A stretch of 64,000 nt of DNA from assembly GCF_051106095.1 (NCBI RefSeq), contig NC_135786.1:200381001-200445000 (forward strand), given 5' to 3'. The DNA comes from Pogona vitticeps (taxonomy: Eukaryota; Chordata; Lepidosauria; Squamata; Agamidae). Below are positions 12,201-24,200 of the stretch, one piece after another. Numbering within the stretch: the stretch's first letter is position 1; every line of letters begins with the position of its first letter. The notes under the pieces were generated by a model. It searched no databases and had not been told where the DNA came from. It was given only the letters and a program-made list of their open reading frames with translations. The position numbers and the translations under genes are program-made.

Positions 12201-15200
12201 GGGGCCTGCACAGGCTTGAAGAAATGTTATGATCTTTTGCAGTTAAGGAAGGAAACATAGAACAAAATCTTAATTTCCCTTGCTTGTTTGTGTAAAACTT
12301 GACTTTTCTAACTTACCATCTCCATTAAAAACAACAAAAATGTAAAAATGGGTTACGAAAATAACTGCTTGATAGCAAATAACTGTTTGATATTTCTGCA
12401 CATGGTGAAAACATGCAAGTGAATGATGCTGAGTGGCTAAGAGACAGCTCATGACATTTTTGCTGCTGCTCAGTCAGACAGAAGTTGCGGGAAGAGAGAG
12501 TTGGAATCAGTCAGTGTCACTGAGTGTTTGGACAGAAAGGTAAAAGAAATTATTATGTTGATGAAGGGGTATCAAAGCTTGTTCCAGTCCTTTTAAAAAG
12601 TGTTGCTGTTATGCCAAGGAATATCTGTCGATTGGCTTCACGTGTACAGATCCCAAAGACAAGCAACCACCACTGTGTGTTGTGTTATGAGATATTGTCC
12701 AGGAAGGCCACAGAACCATCAAAACTGTGATGATATCTCAACATTAAACATAAAGAACATGCCACAATGAGCTTTTTTTTCCAAAAGTAAGAAGCATAAG
12801 CTTCAGGAAAGTAAGAAAATGGTAAAAAAAAAAAAAAAGACTGCAACTGGTTGTAAGAACAAAATACCAGTGAGGGCCTCATTAGAAGTCTCTCAGCTAA
12901 TAGCAAAAAATGGAAAACTGCACACAATAGTTGAAGAATTTATATTATGTGCTAATTTATATTATTAGCAAGAAAGGTGCCAAGGATATTTCCTTAATAT
13001 CTTTGTCAAATGACACCGTTAAGTAGTGAATTGACAGCTTGTCAGCCAATATCAAGGAATTATTATTAGAAGGAATTTGCATGTCTCTGTACTTTGCACT
13101 GCAATTGGATGAAAACACAGATGTAACAAATAAAGCAAACTTACTGTGCTACATTATATATGAGCACAAGATATATGTTTTTGAAGATATACTGTTCATT
13201 TCCTAAAGACACTAAAGAGCCTCTAAAGTTCATCTCCTAAAGAGACTAAAGAGTTTCATGGTACAGTGGTTAAACTGCTGTACTGCATCCCAAACTGTGC
13301 TCATAACCTGTGGTTCAATCCCAGGTAGCCTGCTCAAGGTTGACTCAGCCTTCTATCCTTCTGAGGTTAGTAAAATGAGCTAGTGCTGCTTCCAGGTTGA
13401 GAATTCACAGCAGAGGCCCAAGGCCTTAGTGAGAAACAAGTAATAAAGAAGTAGACAATGCTCATGCAATAGAACACATTAGCATTGGGAGATAATGAGA
13501 ACATAGTTATATCCCATTGACAAATAACATAGTGAGTAGTAGTGCTGTGGTTTCTTCTGTGTAACAAGTAATGTTTCTTCATATATCCTTTTACTTTTGT
13601 AGAGCTAATATTTTCTTGGGACATTTCAAAATAATTCGTTCTTCCCTCCCCCATTTTAAACTATTTTCTTATTGTTTTAGATACAGCTGGTGTCCAGCGG
13701 CAGGATTTGAAAAAAATCCAGTCAAGCCAGAGCTTGAAAGCAAATTATTTTTGAGTCGTGGGTGCCTTTTTAGTCAGATGTCTGTGGTGAAGATGTAGGT
13801 GACCTGCTAGAGCTTTTGTGGAAAAGCTTCGTGGTGGGGCTTCTGATCCCAGATCTGGGGGGACTAAAGATAGGGAACAACTCTAAAGGGAACATTCTTT
13901 TATATTTACCTCAGGATTTGAACAGGCCCAGTGGGCTAGCTTGAAATCCAAGGCTGTGAGAGAAGGGAGCACTGGTGGATAAATGTGGAAGCCAGGGTCA
14001 GAGCAGATCTGAGGTGATAGGAAAATTAAAACCAGAGATTTTAAAATAGAATTTGTTTTGTGTCTGGAGGCAAGAAGGTTGTCTCAGACCAAGAAACATT
14101 GTGGCTGGTGTGGTGCCAGAAAAAATGTAGCCATCTTTAGCTGCTGATTGAGAGCTACATAGTACCCCAGAAAAATACTGGGAAAAGAAACAGCAGTAAA
14201 AAAGTGTTTTCAAAAGAGGCCTGATTAACTCAGCAATAGAAACCAGCTCCTTTTATTAATAAAGTATATATTTATGCCACCCAAAAGAACTGAAAAGCCA
14301 GTAATGGAGGAAATTGATCCTCAAGAGGCACAAAGTTTACCTCAAGAAGTGGAGGGAAATGGAGACCCTCTAGCTCAAGTGGAACAGGAGGAGACTGCCT
14401 CAGAAAGACAAAGGAATCTAGGCTCCCTAGATTTTGAAAAATGGAAATTACAACAAGAATGTAAATTAAAGGAATTAGAAATTAGAGAAAAAGCCAGAGC
14501 TGAAGAGAAAGCTAAGGAGCTAGCTATGAAAACACAATTAGAGGAGCTAGCTATGCAAACCCAATTAGAATTGGGAAAAGCCAGAGCTGAAGCAAAAGCT
14601 CAGGAACTACAGCTCAAAGCTGAGCAAGAGGCCAGACAAATGACATTTGAGCAAGAAAATAGACAAAGGGAAATGGAATTTCAAATACAAATGAAAAAAT
14701 TAGAATTAGCTTCTCAAAATAACAACATTAATAACAGTGCTAGTGAGGGAAATCTCTCAAGGATCAATCTAAAGAAATTTCCCCAATATAAGAAAGGAGA
14801 TTGCCCAGAATCTTTCCTCATTTCATTTGAGAGAGCGTGCTGGGACTTTGAGATTAAGGATGATGAAAGGATGATCATGGTAAAATCACAAATAGGTGGA
14901 GATTTAGCTGATTTGTATTCTTAGATGCCTCTAGAGCAAGCTACAGATTTTGAGGCCTATAGAAAAATGGTATATTCAAGATTTGGCATAAATGCAGAAC
15001 ATCTGAGGAGAAAATTTCGTTCCCTTACCAAAAGGGCTGAAGAATCTTATCCTCAAGTGGGGGCTACATTGATTCAGTGTTTGGACAAATGGATGGAATG
15101 TGGGAAAGTCACCTCTCTAGATCAAATAAAAAATGTGATTGGGTTAGAACAACTTTATTCTATTTTGCCTGGGGAATTGCATTATTTGGTCAAGGACAAA

Positions 15201-18200
15201 AATCCTAAAAATGTACTAGAAGCATCTGAAAATGTAGATTTCACCAGTGAGATAAGAGACCCCAAGTTTTCTGAGGTAAAAATTGGTAGAAAAGTGTGGG
15301 ACGACAGGAGGAGAGGGGCCCCACCCAGTAAAGATTACCTCAAAAGTGCCCAAGCTACTGGAAGCCATTTTGGAGACAGACCCTCATCTCCAGAGCGCAG
15401 ACATCTGAAACCTAATAGTCCTGAGGGAAAAGCCCTTTGTTTTGAAGCCAAGGCCAGTAGACAGTGTTATATGTGTGGACAGAAAGGTCATTTTTTGGCT
15501 CAGTGTGAGACTCAAAAGGTTAGGGATTGTAATCAGCATAAAGGTGGAGATTCTAGTCCACCTAAGAAGGTTTTGTGTACAACATCATGGAACAGCTAGG
15601 AATGCAGCAGTTGAAGCTGTTGCTGTAGCAATGCAAGTAACAGAAGGGTCAGAGAGCCAAGGTCTTCCTGTGGCTAGGGTTGTTCAGTGCTTTCTGATAG
15701 AAAGAAATCTAAATCTTCTTCTACGCAGTTCAGGAGATGTTATCTATGTTGATAATAATAAGTATCTAGCACTCAGAGATTTTTGTTCACAAGTTACAGT
15801 ATGTCAACCGTATAGAGTCCCTAAGGAAAATATGCAAGACCATGAAGAGATTTCTATTAAAGGGATTGGTTCTGAAATAGTAGTGCTGCTCATGGCAAAA
15901 ATACCGATGATATATAAGGGATGGTCAGGAATTTGGAAGGTGGCCATATCTGATCAGATTCCTGCCCCATGTTTAATAGGCCTGAATTTAGCTGAGCATG
16001 TACACTGTGTTTTTGTGACAACTTGCTCTCACGGAAGGCAAATTGAAGCCACTGAGGAAAATGATGGAAGCCTTCTTGAAATAAGAAAAGAGAGAGAAAC
16101 AACTGATCTGGTTACTATGAAAAACCCTAATAATCCATCTTTCATGCAAGAAGAACAAAAGGAAGATCCTACCTTAGCACAAGCTAAGGAAATGCCACTG
16201 ACCCCCTGAAAATCCTGAATGATGTCCCAGTTCACAGGAGAACCCTGAGATAGCAGAAATGGCTGATGTGGTCATATTGGAGAATCCTAATAATACTTCC
16301 TGTATTGATGAGCAGAAGGAAGATAGTACTTTAAATGATTGTATTACAAAAGCTATTGAGAGTTCCATTGCACTTACACCTGAACACCCAGAGAGGTTTA
16401 TAGGTGATAAAAACCTGATACAGTGGTACCTCGCTTGTATGAGGCCCAGGACAAAGTGGTGAGACTGAGACCCATAGAGGGGAGTGAATTGCAGTTAGCA
16501 AGGTAAGAACCTGTGGATTTGTTGCAGCAGAACTGGAGGGCTGAGGAGTCTAGTTGCTGTGCAGCTGCAATAGCACTTAAAACCCTGCAATGCAAAGCCC
16601 TACCTAAGAAACCAAATATTAAAGATATAGAACAAGATGATGAAAATCACAAGGCATCTAAAATAAACCAAGTGTTTGAGATTGCACTTAAAAGAAACAT
16701 GCCTGTGAATTTGGAGGTGACCCATGACAGTGGTCCTCCACATATGGAGAACTTCATGCCAGATGTACCTCTGGGTGAATTTATTGGTGAGGAGGAAGGC
16801 GTAAGCAAAAAGATCTCAAAGAAGGACACATCCATAGATGTTCTGGAGGAGGAGAAGGAACTGCCTACCCTTTCTCCAGCTGAAAAAGTGAAGCCACGAC
16901 CCAGAAAGAAAGCAGGCTTCAACCAGAAATGGCAAGTGAAGGACATCCAGTGGACTTCAGAGTGCCCAATGACTGCCAGTCGATAGAAGAGAGTTCAGAC
17001 TTCAAGATCTGCCTTTGTTGTGCTGGACTACAACCAGGGGTTCATCGTATACATTTATGTGTCGAGTGTGAGTCTGAAAGCCGTGCTGTGCTGAGTGGAC
17101 CACAGAGGGAATCGACACCCAGTGTCTCTGATCAGCAGGAGATTCCGACCTGGTGAGAGACATTTGTCTGCCAACATGAGGGCATGCCTATCAATTGTTT
17201 GGACACTGCAAAGACTGAAACCTACATTAGGGGAAGGAAGTTCATTCTTTGCACTGACACTTTCCCTCTGGTGTGGTTACAAACTATGAAATCCACTAAC
17301 AGTAAGCTTGCAAGATGGACACAGAATCCAAATTTGTGGATTACAAATTTGACTTTGTAATCCACAGCATAAAAGGGAGTCAGAATATGGATGCTGATAC
17401 CTTGCCTCAAAGGCCAAGTGGATAAATAAAGTTTGTAATGTGGTATTAAATGTTTTGTTTGTGTAAAGTTATGAAAAATTATTAAAATGCTAAGTTTGGA
17501 TGGGGATGAACTGAGAGGTGGAGAATGATGAGAAATATTAATGTAAAGGTAATGTGATTTGTATTGCTGTGAGTAGAGCAAATGTTTGTAATTGCATTGA
17601 TTGTTTTAACTGTTTAAAGTAATAAGTTTGATCTAGTAAACATGGTAATAGAGACAAAACTAGGATAAAGTATGTATAAATGTATGGTAGATATGATGTG
17701 TTATATGTTGAAATATGGTATATGATCTAAGACCTATAAGCATATTATTACGATGGTGTTTGTATGAAATGTTCCCTATATGTTCCGTTGTTCATGAGGG
17801 TAAACTGTAAGGTTTCCCCCATGAAACAAACTTTTCTTAGGGGGGAGGAATGTGATGATCGCCCCACATCACTCTTGCCATTCATAGTCATGAGCTGATT
17901 TGCATGAGCCTATGAGAGGACTGGAGAGGTGAAGTTAGCAGCTATATGAAGGTTTGGTGGGAGAAGGAGGAGTCAGATAGAGATTGGGAGGAGATTCAGA
18001 TAGAGATTGGGATGAGGTCCAGATAGAGATAAAGGCTAGTTACTCAGAGAGAGGGAACAGATACTGAATGATAAGGCTGGTTAAGAAAATAGGTAGAGAA
18101 GGTGGCAATGATATTGCAAGAGAAAAGTATGTACTGAGAGAACTGTTAATGATTTCCTTGTGTATAATGTTTATCTGAAGAACTTCTGTTATTATTAAAT

Positions 18201-21200
18201 CGGCTTCACTTCAATAAATAAGTTCTGTTTGTATTCACAAGACAAGTGTTCTGACAAACGTCATTTATATTGTGGATTGAGGTAATCCACTGGTGGCAGC
18301 AAGAGGAAAACGTGATGTGAGCCTTTGTGAGGGCAAAACACACAGGTGACACACAGGTGAACACCACAGTTGGTTTTATCAGAAGACCACTTAAAATATA
18401 TGAAAACTAGTAAAGTACAGAAAGTGTGATCAGTTAATTTTGAACATTTCAAACTTTTTTTAAAAAGGATCCTCACAGAGACTCGAGACATAGTATTGAC
18501 TCATGACTACTCACATTATATCAGTATTAGAGAAGTGCTTTTTTAAAAAAACATGGATTATAACTAAACTATGCAATCTGCGCATACTGCTCCAGAAAGA
18601 AACCTGCTCTAACACAATGTAATCACTGTTTCCTCCACCTTTGCTTGCTTATTTAAGGAAATTGGCTTTGAAATATCATCCTGACAAGAACCCTGATAAC
18701 GCAGAGGCAGGAGAAAAGTTTAAAGAAATAAACAATGCTCATGCAATACTAACGGATGTCTCCAAAAGAAACATATATGACCAGTACGGATCATTAGGAT
18801 TGTACATTGCAGAACAGTTTGGTGAAGAAAATGTCAATGCTTACTTCATGCTTTCTAGTTGGTGGGCAAAGGTAAGTACTTAAATGCAAAGGTAATGCAT
18901 CCTTTTTTCAGTATTTGACTATGAAGAACGGAGCCATGAATCTGTAATATTCTTCAGTCTTGCTACTGCAGCTTTCACAGAACCTGAATCAAAACCTGAC
19001 ATAATTCTAGATACTGGCATGTCAATCTAAAACCAGTTTCAGTATCAGGAAGAGTTTTGTTGAAATGGTTGACGCATGTTAACTGATTCAACAATTATGG
19101 CAAAATTATAATGATGCACTGCTTTGGGAAAATATTTATTAAAGGATGCATCTTTGTCCCTTTCATTTAATAATTAAATATGTTACATGTCTCCTTTTAT
19201 CGCCTCAAGACATTAATTATGTCTGAAGCTGGAGCTCCAGGTTAATTCTGACTTTCTTTTCAGTAATGACTAAATGAAAATGACTCATTGCTCAAAGTGA
19301 AAACTCTTCTTAGTGTGATAACCAGCTAATCCGTTACTGCAGTACAAACTTAGCCCTATTCTGGTTATATATGGCATTGGGTATGCGTAAGCAATAGTAA
19401 TACATAACACCATGTACCTTTATGGCACACCTTGGGTGTCTTGTGAAGGGGCTGGGAAAGGAAAGTGGAAAAAGTGAGAGGGATGAAGTTGGAGGAAGAA
19501 AGGAAAGATACAAGCTGAACTGCAAAGATTGGATCTGAAGATTCTGATAACATCAGAACTCTTACTCATTTGGACCATTATGTAATCACACAACTTTGGC
19601 ATTTGTGGGTGCACATGTTACAAACATTAGCACCTCAATCAGAATGGCCAAATGCTTCAGGCCTCAGGCAACAAAAATGTGTCACAGCTCACACCTAATG
19701 TGCTATTCTCACTGTTATTTCTAGTCTTCGGTTCAGAAAAAAAGAACGTTAATTAAAATAGAATAACGACATATTTAACAAATGCAGCCTTTCCAGCTGT
19801 AATGATGCAGCTATAATGATATAAAGGAAGTTATAAGGAGTAGCACTATTCTTCAGAGACTGGCAAAACGTTAGGAAGAACAACCTTCAGAACACAGCCA
19901 AAGAGCCCGAAAAACCCACAGCAACCAGAAGTTATATTTGTTGAGTTTGTATTGCAGTTCAAATGTTAAAAGCACAATGCCTTTTTAAAAGCATCGGTTC
20001 TAAATCTACTGCAAAATAAATTGCTGGATATCTCAGTGTTAAAGGAATCTGGCTGAAGAGCCAGAAGTTAGGAGTTTAATTTCCCACTGTGCCTCCCTGG
20101 CAGGGGCTGGGCTTAATGATCCTCCATAGGTCCCTTGTAGTTCTGTAGTTCTAAGATTACAGTGGCACCTCAACTTGCATTCGTCCCTACTTGCGAACGA
20201 TTCGAGTTACGAACGGCCCCATTCGCAAAAAGTCACTTCGACCTGCGAACGGAGCCTCGACTTACGAACTGAAGAAAAAAGAAAAAAAATACTTTCCTGC
20301 CCTTTTTTTTTTTTTTACCTAAGTTCACCTTAGGTCAAAAAAAGAAGAAATTTAAAAAATTCACCCCCTAGTGGCAGAGTACAGATTAACCGGCTTTGCA
20401 TTAGTTCCTATGGGAACTAATTCCTCTATCTACGAACAGCGCCTCAACCTACGAACGGAAAACAGCAGATAATGATTAAATGGTTTTCAATGCATTCCAA
20501 TGGGAAAGTTTGACTCAACTTATGAACTTTTCGATCTGTGAACTTAATTCCAATATGGATTAAGTTTGCAAGTCAAGGTACCACCGTACATATTATCATC
20601 ACAGATAGTTTTCCTTCTGATGTCAGCTAGAATTAACTTCCTTCCATCTTTGCTATGGTGGTTTTCTTCAGAGTTCCAGACAATACCAGAAGAACATTAG
20701 AGAAGCCCTGTTGGCCCGTGTCAAAGTCCCTCAAGGTCAAGGCTTAAGAAACATTAAATTTTGCAATGGCAATTCCCAGACAATCCTGATCCTGGCTAAG
20801 GAATTTTGGAAATTTTTATCCCAATTTTTCCCCCCAAAGCTCTGTTTGAGTCCAGGTTTTGTTCCCCAAACAACCAACTAACTCAACTGGCCACGATCAG
20901 CTTTTAAATGTCAAGTCAGCTTTTCTTCATAGTGTAGTAGGTAGCTGTGTGCGCCAGCTTCCCTTCATAAATATCTGATCATGTCTCTCTTCCTCTCTTC
21001 CGCTTTCTCCAAGGGTCTGTTTGTGCTTTGTGGCCTTTTGACTGGCTGTTACTTTTGCTGCTGCCTGTGCTGCTGTTTTAACTGCTGTTGTGGAAAGTGC
21101 AAGCCGAAACTCACAGAAGAAGAGCAAGAGTTTTGCATGTCTACTGAAGATCTGGAAGAGCAAATTAAGACAGACATGGAGAAAGGTGTTTATTACAATG

Positions 21201-24200
21201 GAGATGTAGATGTACTATTTAACATTCCCTCCCCATCTTATTTTAAAAAAAGACCTGTTTTCTCAAAAAAATATATATATCCTGGGTTCTACTCCAACTG
21301 TTGAGCATTCGTGATGTTAATTTGAGAAAGGATACTAACTTGAAAGAAGTGTTAATTAAATTCTTCTCTACCTGCTGTACACATTACTTTAAAAGCACAG
21401 CAGGTGGTTGCTTGTTAATGCCACTGTTAGCCTGTTTGCTCTCACCCTTTTTAATTTCTTGCTTTTTGCAGAACTTGGACAGTTAATTTTAAGATGAATG
21501 TATATAATGATAGGCTGAAGGTATCCATAGCTGACCTGTGGAAAGATGATGCTCTCCTGCAACTGCTCAGCTATATAGATGGATTCAACAACAAGCTCTG
21601 TATTTATGGTGTCATTTGTGTTGGCCCAGGGGTTGTACCTCATCTTTGTGATTTTAGTGATGTCATTGCAAGCTAACATGTTTTCCCCTTCTCTTTTCTA
21701 ATGGAGTCTCTTCAGCATTAGCAGTAACTAGCAGATGAACAGATATAGGTTTCTTATTACTTCACCATGCCTGTAAAGTGATACCCAGTTCTAGTCCAAG
21801 AGGTTTTGATAACTTATATAGAAAACAAGATAGTAGCCCTTTCTTTGGCCATATAAGGAAGCTGTCTGAACCATCAGTTGCATCTTCCTTCAATACTGCA
21901 AGTGGGATACTGCCAATCATCATACCTGAGCCAGCAGGCAGGAGTAGAGGGCCCAGGACAGCTCATGGCTCATTCACAGCTCTTTCTCCCAACAGTAGGG
22001 AGGCAGATGATTAAAAGTTAAATTAATGATTAAAAGTCAGCAGGCTCCCTCTGCTGCTCCCCCCCCCCCCCGGCAGCCTGTCATGTTGCCACTTCAGCCT
22101 AATGATAGGACTGGCCCTGCCTGTGGTCTGTATTCTTCTTGTGCATATACTGTGGGCTCCCTAAACAAAAATGGCATACTGGGACTTCCTAAAACCCCTT
22201 CAACATTTTCTGTTTCTGACTCCCTAAACTACTTATCTGATGATATGTTAGGTGCCATCAAGTCACCTCCAGCTTAATGGTGGCCCTATGAATAAATGAC
22301 CTCCAAAATGTCCTAACATTAACAATCCTATTCAGCTCTTACTCCCCCAATTTTCCATATGAGGAAAATACAAAAGAGATATGTATTTCTGTGAATGACA
22401 ACTGTTGTTTCCAGTAAGGAAGTAACTGTTACAAGAATGGAAAACAGTATGTTTCTTCCAAGTAAAGAACAGTGGTTCTTAACCTTTGTTACTCGGATGC
22501 TTTTGAATTGCAAAAGAAACCAGAAACCTCAGTCAGGACAGCTGGTGGTGAAGGCTTCTGGGAGTTGCAGTCCAAAACTCCTGAGTAACCCAAGGTTAAG
22601 AACCAGTGGACTAAAAGACTTGTTGTAAAGAAAATAAGATTATGCAACAATGATTCCCAAAGAGACTCTGCCTTTAACAACTGCACAGCTATAGAAATGA
22701 ATCCAAGGCTGCAACATAAGGACATAAGAACATAAGAAGAGCCCTGCTGGATCAGGCCAAGGACCCATCTAGTCCAGTTTCCTGTATCTCACAGTGGCCC
22801 CACCAGATGCCTCTGGGAGCACATGAGAGAACTAGATACCTGTCTCCTGATACCCCTCCCCTGCATCTGGCATAGACAAGGCAATACTAAATCAGGGGGA
22901 AACTGTACCTGTTGGATTTCTGCATACTGGATAGTAATTAAAGGATTTTGGTTTCAAAGAAAAAAGAAAGAAATACTAAGCAGAAAAGTGGACTATCTCA
23001 CCATAAGGACGTAAGAACACTGATTTTAGGATAATAGACCTAGAAGGCGGAAGATGGAACTAATACGTAGCTCTATTCAAATCAAACTATTTGCATAAAT
23101 GTGATGTAAATTATATTGTTTCTTATTCCAGACAATCAGATGTGTCAACCCCCATCTACATCTGAACATGTAACAGCAAATGACTCCACTCTGAGGAGGG
23201 AGGTGTCATTTTGGCTGAAACAGCAGTTGAAAGAATATGAATTTTATCCAATACAAACTTATGATAGCTGAAACAATGTAGCTGATTGAAAATGGTGAAC
23301 CCTTTACAGAGTAGTAGAAGCTTGGTCTCTTTACCATAGGATTGTTTCCTGGGTGGAAGGACTGGTCATTGCCTATTTGCATTTATGTTTAATGCATTTA
23401 TGCAAAATTTAAAATAGCAAACACTGAAGTTGAGATGAAACCAATGAAGACAACTTTTATTTTATGTGAAGTTCAAGCTTATGTCTTAGACATAAAAGTT
23501 TAAATCTTTTTGTAGTCCCAGGGATAAACTTCTTTAGGATAGGTATGTAAGTCCTCTTATTCTGTGGCAGCAGTGATTTCTGGACTTCTCTAAAAATTTC
23601 GGTAGTTAAGGCAACCAGAGGAAGATAGCCATGTTGAAAGAGAGGTGATGAGTTGACTCCCTGAGAGAAGGAGCTACACAAATTAATATGAATACTGCAG
23701 TATTTCACCTGCTGAAAAACAAACTCCCTGTAGATATTCACTGTGTTGAACAACGAACAACCAGTGTCCAATATTCCATTTTGCTGCAAAGGTGTTTGAA
23801 TGTTTGGTAGCAACTCAACTCCAATATTTCCTAGGCAAGACTATTTCACTCTGGCTTCTGCCCTGCTTTCGACAGTGAAATGGCCCTAGTTACTCTGGTG
23901 GATAATCGATATACAGTGGTGTACCGCATAGCGAGGATAATCTGTTCCGGAAAAATCGTCGCTATGTGGATTCGTTGCTATACAGAACAAAAAAAAAGCC
24001 CATAGGAATGCATTAAAAGACATTTAATGCGTTCCTATGGGCTAAAAACTCACCATTATGCGAAAATCCTCCATACGGCCACCATTTTCGCTGCCCAGTA
24101 AGCGAGGAATGGGCGCGAAAACACGGTGGCTGGCCATTTTTTTACCCGGCGGCCATTTTGGAACTGCCGATCAGATGTTTTAAAAACATCACTATGCAAA

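Noticed and set aside
16420-16445. ACAGTGGTACCTCGCTT, like a Tigger-type terminus, inside the Gypsy fossil
   Set aside because: No matching second end, no TA-bounded partner and no repeated interior words nearby; probably chance or a tiny remnant.
21494-21676. 60-codon frame just after DNAJC5B exon 3
   Set aside because: No J-domain or cysteine-string similarity and no good acceptor-donor pair; the real exon 4 at 27036 continues the frame correctly.
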